A stretch of 64,000 nt of DNA from an uncultured bacterium (GCA_947381965.1 CANCXX010000006.1:1-64000), one strand, 5' to 3'; counted from the first letter of the stretch, positions 18,145-28,243 are shown. The notes: generated from the sequence alone by a model not told the origin. A program made the numbers and translations.

Positions 18145-19202
18145 TACCAAAAAAATGGTTTACTTTTATTTTTTGCGCCATATGTATATGCCTGCTGTCT
18201 GGCTGCGGCAATTCCAAGGCAAGTGAAAACGGACAGGTTATCGTTTACAATTGGGGAGAATATATTGACCCTGATGTAATTTCCATGTTTGAAGATGAAA
18301 CCGGCATTCAGGTTATTTATGATGAGTTCGAAACCAACGAAGTAATGTATGCCAAGGTTGAGGCCGGTGCAGTCGCTTATGATGTTATCTGCCCTTCTGA
18401 TTATATGATACAGAAAATGATTGCCAATGACCTTTTAGCTGAAATTGATTTTACCCATATTCCCTATATTAAAAATATTGGGAAACAGTACCTTGAAAAG
18501 TCCAGGGAATTTGATGCCCAAAACCTGTATTCTGTCCCTTACTGCTTTGGCACCGTGGGGATTCTTTATAACAAAACCATGGTAGCTGAGCCTGTAAACA
18601 GCTGGTCCATTCTCTGGAATGAAAAGTATGCTGATAATATTCTTATGCAGGATTCCGTAAGGGACGCTTTTATGGTTGCACTGAAGTTAAACGGATTTTC
18701 CATGAATACATTAGATTCCGGGGAACTGGAAACAGCGACAAAGGCGTTGATAGCGCAAAAACCTCTTGTACAGGCATATGTGGTTGACCAGGTACGGGAT
18801 AAAATGATTGGCGGTGAAGCAGCAATGGGCGTTATTTACTCTGGGGAAGTTCTTTATACCCAGCGAGAAAATGAAGATCTGGAATACGTGATTCCAAAAG
18901 AAGGCACCAATATATGGATTGATTCCTGGGTGATTCCAAAAAATGCGCCTAACCATGAAAACGCAGAAGCCTTTATCAATTTTATGTGCCGGGAAGACAT
19001 TGCTCTGATGAACTTTGAATACATTACTTATGCCACCCCAAATACAGCAGCATGGGCTATGATTGAAGACGATGAAATCCGTAACTCTCCCATTCTGTTT
19101 CCTGATTTCGACCAATATGGCCATCTGGAAACCTTCCGGTATCTGGGAGCAGAGGGCGATACACTTTACAATAACCTCTGGAAAGAAATTAAGTCAGAAT
19201 AA
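18141..19202 (+). CDS. potD: Spermidine/putrescine-binding lipoprotein PotD
   Basis: A 353-residue substrate-binding protein. A signal peptide with lipobox LLSGC (Cys near residue 22) anchors it to the outer face of the membrane. VYNWGEYIDPDVISMFEDET and DVICPSDYMIQKMI are PotD/PotF family motifs. It ends the pot operon and is followed at once by a terminator hairpin. Which polyamine is preferred cannot be read from the sequence. Confidence 0.95.
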   Translation: MIPKKWFTFIFCAICICLLSGCGNSKASENGQVIVYNWGEYIDPDVISMFEDETGIQVIYDEFETNEVMYAKVEAGAVAYDVICPSDYMIQKMIANDLLAEIDFTHIPYIKNIGKQYLEKSREFDAQNLYSVPYCFGTVGILYNKTMVAEPVNSWSILWNEKYADNILMQDSVRDAFMVALKLNGFSMNTLDSGELETATKALIAQKPLVQAYVVDQVRDKMIGGEAAMGVIYSGEVLYTQRENEDLEYVIPKEGTNIWIDSWVIPKNAPNHENAEAFINFMCREDIALMNFEYITYATPNTAAWAMIEDDEIRNSPILFPDFDQYGHLETFRYLGAEGDTLYNNLWKEIKSE

Positions 19203-19207
19203 AGCTC

Positions 19208-19246
19208 TGCGTTAGTGGCGCCAAAGTATATGGCTCCACTAATGCA
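19208..19246. terminator. Bidirectional terminator between potD and the LysM gene
   Basis: A 16-base arm (TGCGTTAGTGGCGCCA) pairs with TGGCTCCACTAATGCA apart from two mismatches, with a 7-base loop. It lies between the convergent potD and LysM lipoprotein genes and could terminate both, with AAGTTTTAAA on the plus side. The T tracts are modest. Confidence 0.6.
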
Positions 19247-19262
19247 AAGTTTTAAATCCTCT

Positions 19263-20573
19263 TTATGGGATCCAGGGAAATTTTATGCGTAATCCCGGAT
19301 AAATCAAATTCGGATTTTCCACTCTGTTATACCTGATAAAATCTGAAAAACTGTATTGTCCCTTATACCCTTTTGCAAAACGACTGTATATATTCCACAG
19401 ATTATCCCCCTTTTTCACAGTATAAGTATAGGTATCCGACCGGAAGGTCTGCATCATATAAGAAAGGGTATACTGGCATTTTTCCTTGTTAACCGCCTCT
19501 TTTCTGATTCGGGATGCAAGGTACCAGCTGCCGTCCCCTTTCTCCATTATCGGAATTGCAAGGGTCAAATCATATGTGTCGGTAGTTCCCACCCATACCA
19601 GATAATCGTACCAGTACCCCTGTTCCTTATGGCAATCCCACTCCACATTCTGATCTGCTCCATTGGGCAGCAAATGGTCAAATCCGGCTCCTTTTTCCTT
19701 CACATAAGCAAGTATCTTCTCTTCACTGGAAAAATCTTCATTAGGCAGCTGGCTTACCCAGTTCCTTCCCAGATCGCTGGATGGATCCTCCAAAAGCCGC
19801 CAGTACCCTCCTTCCGCTGACCAAATGCGGCAATGCGCGTCATCTAAAGGGGCTCCTCCATCATACTGGAACACATTCGTAATATCAATAGACGCAACCG
19901 GTACTTCTTCGCCATTTTCCGCTTTTGTTGTTAGAACGTAATTTAAGTCCCACCAGCTGCAGCCATCCTCCCTGTCCGTCTGGCCGCCTCCTGTAAGCTT
20001 CAATGTATATTCCCGCTCCTTTGGCATAAGCTCCGGATATCTCATTAAAAATTCTTCCAGCGGCTTTTGAAAAAAACCTTCCTGAACCAGTTTTCTTGTT
20101 TTTGCCATTCCCTCATTAAATTCCTTACAGTCTTTACCTGCAACCTTATGCCACTCTTTTTCTGCCTCCCGTTCTCCCTCGGCATATATTTCTGTTGCAA
20201 ATATGGGAACTCCTAATTCACGTGTCCTTTGGGTGTCATCATCAGGAATGGAAAAACAAATATTATTCATATGCCACATAGTCATTTCTTCTTCTCTGCT
20301 GCTGCCATCCAGCTGTATAATAGCCCGTCTTTCCGAAAAAGAGGTCTTCATATTACATACCAGTCCATCATATTTCTTGTTGGCTGGCAGCTCTCTCCCA
20401 TCATCTGCTACCAGAATTACAGGAAAAGGTTTTTCCTGCTGTTCCTCACTCTGTAAAGGCTCAACAGTTTCAGTCTCATTCTCACTTTTTTCCTGGTTAC
20501 TGCATCCTGAAAGAAAAATAAAGACAATAATTAACATAGATACTATTAAAACCTTTGTATTTTTCCCGTTCAT
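19263..20573 (-). CDS. LysM-domain lipoprotein of unknown function
   Basis: A 436-residue cell-surface lipoprotein. The signal peptide ends in the lipobox LSGCSN (Cys near residue 24), followed by a long Glu-rich linker. The last 50 residues are a LysM peptidoglycan-binding domain (TYTVKKGDNLWNIYSRFAKG, then NRVENPNLIYPGLRIKFPW). The central part (residues 60-370) contains many Trp residues and I do not recognise it. The start ATG follows GAGGGGG. A perfect 29-base palindrome lies just ahead of the gene. The LysM call is firm; the overall function is unknown. Confidence 0.85.
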   Translation of the reverse strand: MNGKNTKVLIVSMLIIVFIFLSGCSNQEKSENETETVEPLQSEEQQEKPFPVILVADDGRELPANKKYDGLVCNMKTSFSERRAIIQLDGSSREEEMTMWHMNNICFSIPDDDTQRTRELGVPIFATEIYAEGEREAEKEWHKVAGKDCKEFNEGMAKTRKLVQEGFFQKPLEEFLMRYPELMPKEREYTLKLTGGGQTDREDGCSWWDLNYVLTTKAENGEEVPVASIDITNVFQYDGGAPLDDAHCRIWSAEGGYWRLLEDPSSDLGRNWVSQLPNEDFSSEEKILAYVKEKGAGFDHLLPNGADQNVEWDCHKEQGYWYDYLVWVGTTDTYDLTLAIPIMEKGDGSWYLASRIRKEAVNKEKCQYTLSYMMQTFRSDTYTYTVKKGDNLWNIYSRFAKGYKGQYSFSDFIRYNRVENPNLIYPGLRIKFPWIP

Positions 20574-20653
20574 TTACTTCCCCCTCATTGTTCTCTCTAC
20601 CCTGTCTTTTGCAGAAAACGTCAACGACAAATTTATTTATCATTGATCACATC

Positions 20654-20682
20654 AAGTTAACATAATTAAATTATGTTAACTT
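20654..20682. promoter_or_regulatory. 29-bp palindrome (likely operator) before the LysM lipoprotein
   Basis: AAGTTAACATAATT, one central A, then AATTATGTTAACTT: a perfect 14-1-14 dyad. On the minus strand it begins a few bases after a TATAAT-like -10 box (AGTATAATGA), the position of a repressor site. The length suggests a dimeric TetR- or MarR-type regulator; which one is unknown. Confidence 0.55.
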
Positions 20683-20778
20683 ATCATTATACTATTATAA
20701 TTATAAAACAGGCTTGCATCATTTTTGCATCATATAAAAGTAAAATCATGTAAGAACAAACACTTTCTTTGATTGGCC

Positions 20779-20834
20779 ATGCACAGGTCTGTGCATAAAA
20801 AAGATGTACAGCCCTATAACAGACCATACATCTT
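20779..20834 (-). terminator. Tandem hairpins after proA
   Basis: On the minus strand, AAAGATGTA pairs with TACATCTTT and is followed by a T run (20797-20834), a terminator for proA. Immediately beyond lies a perfect 8-2-8 hairpin, ATGCACAG-AC-CTGTGCAT (20779-20796). Confidence 0.75.
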
Positions 20835-20851
20835 TCCCAATAATCCCTCTA

Positions 20852-22096
20852 TTATGGACGAACTTGCCCATCCCCTCTAACTGCATATTTGTAAGAAGTT
20901 AATTCCTTAAGTCCCATAGGCCCCCTTGCGTGAAGCTTCTGGGTACTGATACCGATTTCCGCACCAAATCCAAATTCAAACCCATCTGTAAATCTGGTGG
21001 AGGCATTCACATATACACACGCTGCATCCACTTCATTTAAAAATTTCTCTGCATTTTCTTTTTTTTGTGTAATGATTGCCTCCGAATGCCTGGTGTTGTA
21101 CCTGTTAATGTGAGATATTGCTTCATCAATAGAAGAAACTGTTTTCATTGAAATTATGTAATCCAGATATTCCATTCCATAATCTTCTTCTGTTGCCGGT
21201 ATACAGTCTATCACTTTTTGTGTACTTTCATCTCCCCGGATTTCCACCTGATACTTTCTGAGGGCTTTTGCCAGTCCGGGAAGCAGCCGCTCTTTTACCG
21301 CTTCATGGATTACCAAAGATTCACAGGCATTACATACCCCTATTCTCTGAGTTTTTGCATTAATAATTATGGCTAAAGCTTTTTCTAAATCTGCATATTC
21401 ATCCACATAAATATGACAGTTACCAGTTCCGGTTTCAATTACAGGTATAATACTATTCTCTACCACACTCTTAATCAGTCCCGCACCACCACGGGGTATG
21501 AGTAAATCCACATATTCTTTGAGACGCATAAATTCCTGTACCACAGCCCTGTCTGTGGATTCAATCAGCTGTATGGCATTTTCTGTGATTCCACTATCTT
21601 TCAATGACTCTCTGATTACTTTTGTAATTGCCATATTAGAGCAAATAGCGTCACTGCCGCCTTTTAAGATTACAGCATTGCCACTCTTAAAGCAAAGTCC
21701 AAAAGCGTCTGCGGTAACATTCGGACGGGATTCATAAATTATTCCAATTACCCCTATTGGAACTCTTCTTTTTTCAATCTTTAATCCATTAGGACGTTCT
21801 ATGGTTTCCATCACTTCCCCTACCGGGTCCGGAAGTTCGGCTACCTGCATAAGGCCCTGGGCCATCCCTTTTATTCTTTCATCTGTAAGCCGCAGTCTGT
21901 CAATCAGTCCGGGGTGCATCCCTTTTTCTTCTCCCCTTGCAATATCCTTTTTGTTTTCTTCCAGAATAAAGCTGCTCCCTCTGATAAGCGCCTGTGCAGC
22001 TGTATTTAAAACTTCATTTTTGCTGCTTTTGGACATTTTTTGCAGCTCATACTTTGCGGTCGAAGCGTTTTTTCCTAATTGATCCAATCGTTCCAT
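20852..22096 (-). CDS. proA: Glutamate-5-semialdehyde dehydrogenase
   Basis: A 414-residue NADPH-dependent reductase that converts gamma-glutamyl phosphate to glutamate-5-semialdehyde in proline synthesis. The catalytic Cys is in [15 protein letters not shown]; other family stretches are [16 protein letters not shown] and [10 protein letters not shown]. The ATG at 22096 follows GGAGGG; an upstream TTG is rejected. ProB is not visible next to it; the neighbour upstream is the cyclo-ligase gene (26 bases). Confidence 0.95.
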   Translation of the reverse strand: MERLDQLGKNASTAKYELQKMSKSSKNEVLNTAAQALIRGSSFILEENKKDIARGEEKGMHPGLIDRLRLTDERIKGMAQGLMQVAELPDPVGEVMETIERPNGLKIEKRRVPIGVIGIIYESRPNVTADAFGLCFKSGNAVILKGGSDAICSNMAITKVIRESLKDSGITENAIQLIESTDRAVVQEFMRLKEYVDLLIPRGGAGLIKSVVENSIIPVIETGTGNCHIYVDEYADLEKALAIIINAKTQRIGVCNACESLVIHEAVKERLLPGLAKALRKYQVEIRGDESTQKVIDCIPATEEDYGMEYLDYIISMKTVSSIDEAISHINRYNTRHSEAIITQKKENAEKFLNEVDAACVYVNASTRFTDGFEFGFGAEIGISTQKLHARGPMGLKELTSYKYAVRGDGQVRP

Positions 22097-22122
22097 TTTA
22101 ATCCCTCCAACTATCTGCAATA

Positions 22123-22710
22123 TCAGCCAATTACCCCTGATTCGGTAATTATCATATCCGGGCGTATATCGTGAACCTCCACCGGCACTTTCTTTGCAAT
22201 CTGGCAGTCAAAGGCAAGCGCCACACTGCAAAGCTCCGGGAAAGCTGCAAGAAATCGATCATAAAATCCCTTTCCATAGCCCATCCGCCCCCGTTCTCTG
22301 TCAAATACAGCCCCTGGTACAAGTATCAGGCATTTCATTTTTTGTAGATCCTCCGAACAAAACAGCCTGTCCGGGCTCTCCTCCGGTTCCCGTATTCCCT
22401 GATATCCGTCAGATAAATCATCCATTGTGTCTATTGCATAAAAATGGATGTTCATTCCCTCAACCTTTGGTGCAAATACCTTTTTCTCTTTATTTGAGAG
22501 CAATTCTTCCACAAGACCAGTGGTCATTACCTCACTTCGGTAGTCCATGTACACTAAAACTGCCTGAGCGCTCCGGAAAACGTCCTGTTTTTTCAGCAGT
22601 TCCCAGATTTTCCTGCTTTTTTCCCTTCGCTCCCCCGCCAAAAGGCTGTTCCGACAGCTAAGATACCTGGTCCGTAGTTCCTGTTTGCTGATGAAATCTT
22701 TTTTTTCCAT
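22123..22710 (-). CDS. 5-formyltetrahydrofolate cyclo-ligase
   Basis: A 195-residue ATP-dependent enzyme that converts 5-formyl-THF to 5,10-methenyl-THF. The substrate and ATP-binding signature [15 protein letters not shown] (about residues 145-160) and the N-terminal [15 protein letters not shown] with basic residues match the MTHFS/YgfA family. It keeps the folate pool in the form used by FolD and Fhs, both encoded about 20 kb away in this window. It is followed by proA. Confidence 0.92.
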   Translation of the reverse strand: MEKKDFISKQELRTRYLSCRNSLLAGERREKSRKIWELLKKQDVFRSAQAVLVYMDYRSEVMTTGLVEELLSNKEKKVFAPKVEGMNIHFYAIDTMDDLSDGYQGIREPEESPDRLFCSEDLQKMKCLILVPGAVFDRERGRMGYGKGFYDRFLAAFPELCSVALAFDCQIAKKVPVEVHDIRPDMIITESGVIG

Positions 22711-22761
22711 AAGCGTTCCTCCTTTGTGCTTTTATGTGATACATATAACTCTTTAATGGAC

Positions 22762-24387
22762 TTACCTTATTTCTTCATCTATAATACACCTGGCTAACTT
22801 TTCTGCCACACAGATACCATCCATCGCTGCTGATGTAATTCCGCCTGCATAGCCTGCTCCCTCACCGCAAGGGTACAGTCCCTTTATAGAAGACTGCAGA
22901 GTATCCTTATCCCTTACGATTCTGACCGGAGATGAGGTTCTGCTCTCCACACCTTCCACCAGTACATTTTTGTCATTAAAGCCTTTAATTTTTCTCCCAA
23001 ACTGTTCCATTCCCTCCACAAAAGCCTCTGCCAGATTCTTTGGCAGAATGTCGTGAACCATGGAATATTCCCATCCGCCTTTGATACAGGGCTGAAACTC
23101 TTGGGGTATAAATGCTTCTCTCTTCTCCTCGTTTTTAGAAGCTTCTATTGTAAAAGCTTTTTTGAAATCCCCATACCTTTCTACCGGTATTTTTCCATGC
23201 CCCATCTGAAAGGCTTTTTCTTCTATTCTACGCTGAAATTCTATTCCTGCAAGAGGATGACCGCTGCCAAAATCTTCCGGTGTAATAGAAATAATAATGG
23301 CGCTGTTGGCATTATTGCTATTTCTATCGCTGTAGCTCATTCCATTTACAGCCAGTCGCTTCTGTTCCGAAGAGGCATTTACCACATAACCGCCGGGACA
23401 CATACAAAAAGAATATACCCCTCTGTTATCCAAAGATTTTGCCGTAAGTTTATAAACCGCATTTCCCAATGCCTTTTCTTCCTTCCTGCCATATTGGGAA
23501 AGGTTAATCAGTTCCTGGGGATGTTCCACACGCATTCCCACGGCAAAAGGTTTGGCCTCCATTTGGATACCTTTTTCATAAAGCATCATAAATGTATCCC
23601 GTGCACTGTGCCCTGGTGCAAGAACCACATGTCGGGCAGGTATCCGTTCTTTTCCATTGATAATGACCGCTCTCATTTGCCTGTTATGAAGTTCCAAATT
23701 TGTCACTTTTGCACCAAAACGGATCTCTCCCCCCATATCTAAAATTCTTTTCCGCATATTAATAATGACTTTACACAAAATATCCGTACCAATATGGGGC
23801 ATATGGTCGTAGAGAATTTCTTCTGGCGCACCGCATGTTACAAATAAGGACAAAACCTTCCGGTTTCTTCCATACTTATCTTTTACCAGCGTATTTAATT
23901 TCCCATCGGAAAAAGTCCCTGCGCCGCCTTCTCCAAACTGTACATTAGACTCTGTATTCAGTTTTCCTGTTTCCCAGAATGTATGTACATCTTTTATCCG
24001 CTCTTCTGCCGGATTTCCTCTTTCCAGTAAAACAGGGCGAAACCCTGCTTCTGCCAGCATATATCCACAAAACAGTCCTGCTGGTCCGGTTCCTATGATT
24101 ACTGGTCTTACCTGTCCGCTGTAACTGGCAGCCGGAAACTGATAGATAACATCATTGCAGACAACCACTTTCTTTTTATCACATTTCCGGTAAACCTCCG
24201 CCTGGTTATTCACCTGTACATTTATAATATAATTAAAAAACAGTTCCGGTTTTTTTCTGGCATCAATGGAACGTCTGACAATTGTAATGTCCGGTGTGCC
24301 TTCATATTTTAAAATTCTATTTACCTGTTTTACAAGCTCCTCCTGTGTGTGTCCTGCCGGAAGCTTTAACTGGTTGATTCTCAACAT
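22762..24387 (-). CDS. FAD-dependent oxidoreductase (COG2509 family)
   Basis: A 541-residue flavoprotein. The dinucleotide-binding motif is VIIGTGPAGLFCGYMLAEAG (about residue 95 on), then GEGGAGTFSDGKLNT, a family signature, and a C-terminal GEGAGYAGGITSAAMDGI. The ATG at 24387 overlaps the preceding flavoprotein gene by seven bases (ATGTTGA), so the longer frame from 24498 is not used. The substrate is unknown. The first 90 residues form a small basic domain typical of the family. Confidence 0.85.
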   Translation of the reverse strand: MLRINQLKLPAGHTQEELVKQVNRILKYEGTPDITIVRRSIDARKKPELFFNYIINVQVNNQAEVYRKCDKKKVVVCNDVIYQFPAASYSGQVRPVIIGTGPAGLFCGYMLAEAGFRPVLLERGNPAEERIKDVHTFWETGKLNTESNVQFGEGGAGTFSDGKLNTLVKDKYGRNRKVLSLFVTCGAPEEILYDHMPHIGTDILCKVIINMRKRILDMGGEIRFGAKVTNLELHNRQMRAVIINGKERIPARHVVLAPGHSARDTFMMLYEKGIQMEAKPFAVGMRVEHPQELINLSQYGRKEEKALGNAVYKLTAKSLDNRGVYSFCMCPGGYVVNASSEQKRLAVNGMSYSDRNSNNANSAIIISITPEDFGSGHPLAGIEFQRRIEEKAFQMGHGKIPVERYGDFKKAFTIEASKNEEKREAFIPQEFQPCIKGGWEYSMVHDILPKNLAEAFVEGMEQFGRKIKGFNDKNVLVEGVESRTSSPVRIVRDKDTLQSSIKGLYPCGEGAGYAGGITSAAMDGICVAEKLARCIIDEEIR

Positions 24388-25682
24388 TTCTCTTTGTCCT
24401 TTGATACTGTTTTCTGATTTTTTCCACCCTCTGTATTTTTTTCTGTAAAACCTTCCGCCGCATTCCTGCCTGCTATATACCCGCTTGTCCAGGCCCACTG
24501 CAAATTATAGCCGCCGCACTTTCCATCAACATCCAGAACCTCTCCCGCAAAATACAAGCCTTTTACAATCTCCGATTCCAAATTAACGTTTACCTGACCA
24601 AAATCTACACCTCCAGCACAAACCTGCGCATTTTCCATTGGGTTCACACCACTGATGTGTATGACAAATGTACGGTACTGCCGCATCAGTTTCCAAATAA
24701 CCGGCCAGCCTGCTTCCTCTACCTTTGTTCCCGGCTTTAAACCAGCCTGTTTTATCATTACCATATTAATTTTTTTATTGGTAGTTCCAGTCAGATATTC
24801 TTCTATTGATTTGCCTGCCTGTGACTCATAACGCAGCCGGCACAGAACTGTAAAGCATTTTTCCTCCTGTTCCGGGAAAAAATCTATTATCACCTTAACG
24901 TTTTTTTTCTCGTTCAGCGCATAGGCTGCTATACGGCTAAACTGAAAAACCGGAATACCGGAAATTCCATAGTCAGTAAATTGCAATTCCCCTGCCTCAT
25001 AATCTTCTTCTCTTTCATTGACCAGCAGGTGAATGCCTGCCTGAACCCGCACGCCAGACAGTGCCTTTAAGAAGCGTTCATCACTTCTAAGCTGTACAAG
25101 TCCCGGCATAATCTGTCTGATCGTATGGCCCAACTCCTTTGCAAGCTTATATCCCCCCAAACCATCTCCCTGCTTGAGGGAAGCAGGGCTTCCACATGCT
25201 ATAATAACTTTTTGGAAAGAACATGTTTTTCCCATAAAATCGGTCAGCCTGAAGCATTTCCCATCCTTACAATAAACTGCTTTTGTGATCTCTGTTTCTG
25301 TTGCAATATGTACCTTCCTTCTTATCAGCTCCATGCGAAGGACGTCAAGCACCGCAGAGGCCTGTTCAGATCGGGGATACAAATAATCATTTTTGTTCTT
25401 TACCATAAGACCAATACTTTCAAAAAATGACAAAGAGTCCCATACGGAAAATAAACAAAACATTTTATGAAGCTTCTTCTTGTCCCTGCAATAATACTGC
25501 TCTGTTGAAAAATTTAGATTTCCAAGATTACATTTCCCATTTCCGGTAGAAAGAATTTTCTTCCCCACCCTGTCCTTTTTTTCAAACAGAGTAACTTCTG
25601 CCCCATACCCTGCCGCTGTAAGCGCTGCAACCATTCCTGATGCCCCTGCCCCCACTACTGCTATTTTTAATTTATTATTCAT
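24381..25682 (-). CDS. BaiN/HI0933-like flavoprotein
   Basis: About 433 residues. An N-terminal FAD-binding Rossmann motif (IAVVGAGASGMVAALTAAGYG) is followed by KKILSTGNGKCNLGN and a C-terminal GEVLDVDGKCGGYNLQWAW, which together define the HI0933-like (YhiN/BaiN) family. BaiN was implicated in bile acid dehydroxylation, but the family is widespread and the substrate here is unknown. ATG 25682 is preferred because GGGGAAA lies just ahead; an ATG four codons earlier is possible. It overlaps the next flavoprotein gene. Confidence 0.82.
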   Translation of the reverse strand: MNNKLKIAVVGAGASGMVAALTAAGYGAEVTLFEKKDRVGKKILSTGNGKCNLGNLNFSTEQYYCRDKKKLHKMFCLFSVWDSLSFFESIGLMVKNKNDYLYPRSEQASAVLDVLRMELIRRKVHIATETEITKAVYCKDGKCFRLTDFMGKTCSFQKVIIACGSPASLKQGDGLGGYKLAKELGHTIRQIMPGLVQLRSDERFLKALSGVRVQAGIHLLVNEREEDYEAGELQFTDYGISGIPVFQFSRIAAYALNEKKNVKVIIDFFPEQEEKCFTVLCRLRYESQAGKSIEEYLTGTTNKKINMVMIKQAGLKPGTKVEEAGWPVIWKLMRQYRTFVIHISGVNPMENAQVCAGGVDFGQVNVNLESEIVKGLYFAGEVLDVDGKCGGYNLQWAWTSGYIAGRNAAEGFTEKNTEGGKNQKTVSKDKEKC

Positions 25683-25752
25683 GTATTTCCCCATTTTCCG
25701 TATAATAGTCTATATATTACCTTTCATGCACCTTTACTAGACTAATATAATA

Positions 25753-26388
25753 CTAACTGGAGTAAGACTCAAGAAAATTATATAAATCCCCCTCATTTTC
25801 CACAAATTTCATTTTTAATATTTCTTCCTGCAAATGGTCAGGAAGACTTTCCACCAAAATATCTGTAGTCATATATATATGAGACAAGCTGTAATCATAT
25901 ACAACAACATAATGATTTTCATTTAAAAGAAAGAACCCTTTATCCTTCTCTACTGGTTCATAGCTTTTTCTTACAACCACCCTTCCAGTTGAAAAAGAAA
26001 CAAGTTCCATATTAGTAAATCCATCTCCCAAATCTGTCAATGAAGGATTATTGTTATAGGCATCTACTTCTTTAACAAGACCTTCCCTGTTCATTCCTAT
26101 AAATTTATCCGGCGCATTGCTCACTTCTTCTGACAGCTGTCCTGTCATGGCGTTATATTCCTGTATAATGTACCGGGTATCCGCTGTCACCACTGGTTCT
26201 TCACTCATGGAAACCTCTATAGACTCATCTGTAAAACTGATTTCCTCTTCTTTTTCTTTTACCGGCTCCGCCTGTATTCTTTCACCAGGGTAAAAAAACT
26301 CCATAATTGCCATATTGGAGGCAAATCCTAAAGAAAACATACTTAATGGATAAATAAAAAACAGACTGATACGTTTCACAAACTTCAT
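25753..26388 (-). CDS. Membrane-anchored BofC-like protein
   Basis: About 211 residues with an N-terminal membrane segment (residues 8-28) and a Glu-rich linker. The C-terminal part has VTADTRYIIQEYNAMTGQLS, DYSLSHIYMTTDILVESLP and ends with EGDLYNFLESYSS, which resembles the C-terminal domain of BofC, a forespore protein that restrains sigma-K signalling in Bacillus. Homology is judged by eye and is tentative. The ATG at 26388 follows GAGGTG. A structured leader with several hairpins lies upstream. Confidence 0.55.
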   Translation of the reverse strand: MKFVKRISLFFIYPLSMFSLGFASNMAIMEFFYPGERIQAEPVKEKEEEISFTDESIEVSMSEEPVVTADTRYIIQEYNAMTGQLSEEVSNAPDKFIGMNREGLVKEVDAYNNNPSLTDLGDGFTNMELVSFSTGRVVVRKSYEPVEKDKGFFLLNENHYVVVYDYSLSHIYMTTDILVESLPDHLQEEILKMKFVENEGDLYNFLESYSS

Positions 26389-26547
26389 GGCACACACCTC
26401 TACTATTTATTTCCACGTGCAGCAAGCGCATGTGCACCGGTTTCCAGGCACACATCCGGCAGCTGACGAAGGGATGATATCCCATTAACCTGTTACAGGA
26501 TATCTTACTTATAAACAGTATCAGCCAAAAGTTTCAAATATATACCA
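26389..26547 (-). other. Structured intergenic region with several hairpins
   Basis: Two clear dyads: GATATCC with GGATATC (26476-26504, loop of 15) and a hairpin near 26413-26433 (CACGTGC with GCGCATGTG, imperfect) that precedes GCACCGG. There is no T tract, so these are not standard terminators. The second resembles the hairpin-plus-ribosome-site repeats found at 32346-32441 and 36150-36178. Confidence 0.35.
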
Positions 26548-28182
26548 TCATGAAAAATGAAGAAGCTCTGACAGCATAATAAAAATACGCCCTCCCGTTA
26601 TTTCCTCTAATTCACCATCTTTAAAGGTCCTAAGCACCACCAAAATTATCATATACAGTGGTATTGCCACTGCCAGACACACCAACATGGAAATAATGCC
26701 GCCAATAAGCGAAAACAATACCCTGTTTAAAATAAATGCGATAAATCCTGAAAGGGCTGCTGCTGCAATCGTAAATGCAAAACTACGCAGCCATTCCTGC
26801 CTATACCCAAGAATGCGGCTTAAAAGTAATAAACCTAATATTGCCACAACTGCATAAAATACAATCACAGCAATAATGATTCCAGTCATTCCCATTTTGG
26901 CTGTTTTTACAAGAAGGAATGCACAAAGTATATGAAAGACCAAAGCCAGTGCTCCCATGGCAATTACGTACCTGATTTTTCGGATTCGTATCAATATTTC
27001 TATAAATAACACCGCAAAAACAGAAAATACAAGCGCTATACTTCCCAGCTGCATCCAGACTGCTGTCTGTCCGCTGTTTCCGGCCGGAAGCACAGTCAGT
27101 ATATTTTCTGCCAGTACAGCCTGGAATATGGCAGCAGGCACCGCAAATAAAGTACATTGATGGACCAAAGCCCCCATCCGGTCCTTTACAAGGCTATGTT
27201 CTCTTCTTTCCAGACTGGTGATAATCCGTCTGACTGGTAAAATACACATCATATGGATAATCACACCTAATGTACCTGTCATCATCAGGCACTTTCCATA
27301 ATATGCCCCCCACATATCAGCCCTATCGCCTGCTCCGGCAAAAAATCCAAAAAATAAATATTGATCCAGCAAAGGCAGAATATGGTAACAAAGCCAGAGC
27401 ATGGAGTGCATAAAACTATTTCCCAACAGTGTGTAAAAAGTGTGGATATCACTGCCTTTGATTTTTTGTTCTTCTAATCCCCCCTGTTTTTTGTGGGAAT
27501 GCCTGAAGATAACATATAGAAGCAACACATGGAGAAAGCAAAAGACGGAGGCAGAAAGCAGGCCTATAGATGCACCCATGGCGCCATACGCGCTTGTAAA
27601 ATTTTCATTTTGTAAAAGCGCTGAAACTTTTTCTCCATAGTCTTTCCAGATCCCTGCACCTATCAGTCCGCCTGCAAATAAAAATATAGCATACAAAACC
27701 TGCGACTGCATTGCTGGCGCTCCTGAACCATGGCCTTGAAAGTACCCCTTAAAAATCCCTGTAAGAATAAAAAAGAATATTGCAGGAGCCATCAGCCGCA
27801 CCGAAAGTCCCGCTAAGGGAACATTCATTACCTTATCAGCTAAAAAATGCCCAAAAAATCCCAGGATTATGCTAAAAATAAGCCCTGCGCTTCCACCAAA
27901 GGCCAGTGCACTGCGCAATATTTTTTCCGCACTCTTGCCTGGTTCTCTTTTTACCCTGTATCTGACCAACGCCGCAGTTGCTTCTGACAATCCATAGGAT
28001 ATTGTTCCTGCTAAAACAATAAAAATTTCATTGGCTGCCCCAAAATACGCTACTCCCTTATTGCCTGCCATAAATCCCAAGGGAATCCGAAAGATAAAAG
28101 CGGCTATTAACGCAGCCAGATTAATAAACGTATAAAAATCCCTTCTTGACAAGGATAACTTTCTTTTACCCAATTTACTCAT
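26548..28182 (-). CDS. SpoVB/MurJ-like polysaccharide flippase
   Basis: A 544-residue multispanning protein of the MOP flippase superfamily (about 14 segments), with RDFYTFINLAALIAAFIFRI at the start and RLMAPAIFFFILTGIFKGYF, a family-typical loop. Such proteins move lipid-linked precursors across the membrane; SpoVB is needed for spore cortex synthesis. The ATG at 28182 (MSKLGKRKLS) follows GGAG; the further 11 codons lack a ribosome site. It lies after ybeY. Lipid II versus another substrate cannot be told from the sequence. Confidence 0.83.
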   Translation of the reverse strand: MSKLGKRKLSLSRRDFYTFINLAALIAAFIFRIPLGFMAGNKGVAYFGAANEIFIVLAGTISYGLSEATAALVRYRVKREPGKSAEKILRSALAFGGSAGLIFSIILGFFGHFLADKVMNVPLAGLSVRLMAPAIFFFILTGIFKGYFQGHGSGAPAMQSQVLYAIFLFAGGLIGAGIWKDYGEKVSALLQNENFTSAYGAMGASIGLLSASVFCFLHVLLLYVIFRHSHKKQGGLEEQKIKGSDIHTFYTLLGNSFMHSMLWLCYHILPLLDQYLFFGFFAGAGDRADMWGAYYGKCLMMTGTLGVIIHMMCILPVRRIITSLERREHSLVKDRMGALVHQCTLFAVPAAIFQAVLAENILTVLPAGNSGQTAVWMQLGSIALVFSVFAVLFIEILIRIRKIRYVIAMGALALVFHILCAFLLVKTAKMGMTGIIIAVIVFYAVVAILGLLLLSRILGYRQEWLRSFAFTIAAAALSGFIAFILNRVLFSLIGGIISMLVCLAVAIPLYMIILVVLRTFKDGELEEITGGRIFIMLSELLHFS

Positions 28183-28243
28183 AAGTTCTCCTGCCTGGTA
28201 TTCCATAAGAAACAATGGAAAATAACTTCCGCATTTATGCAGA

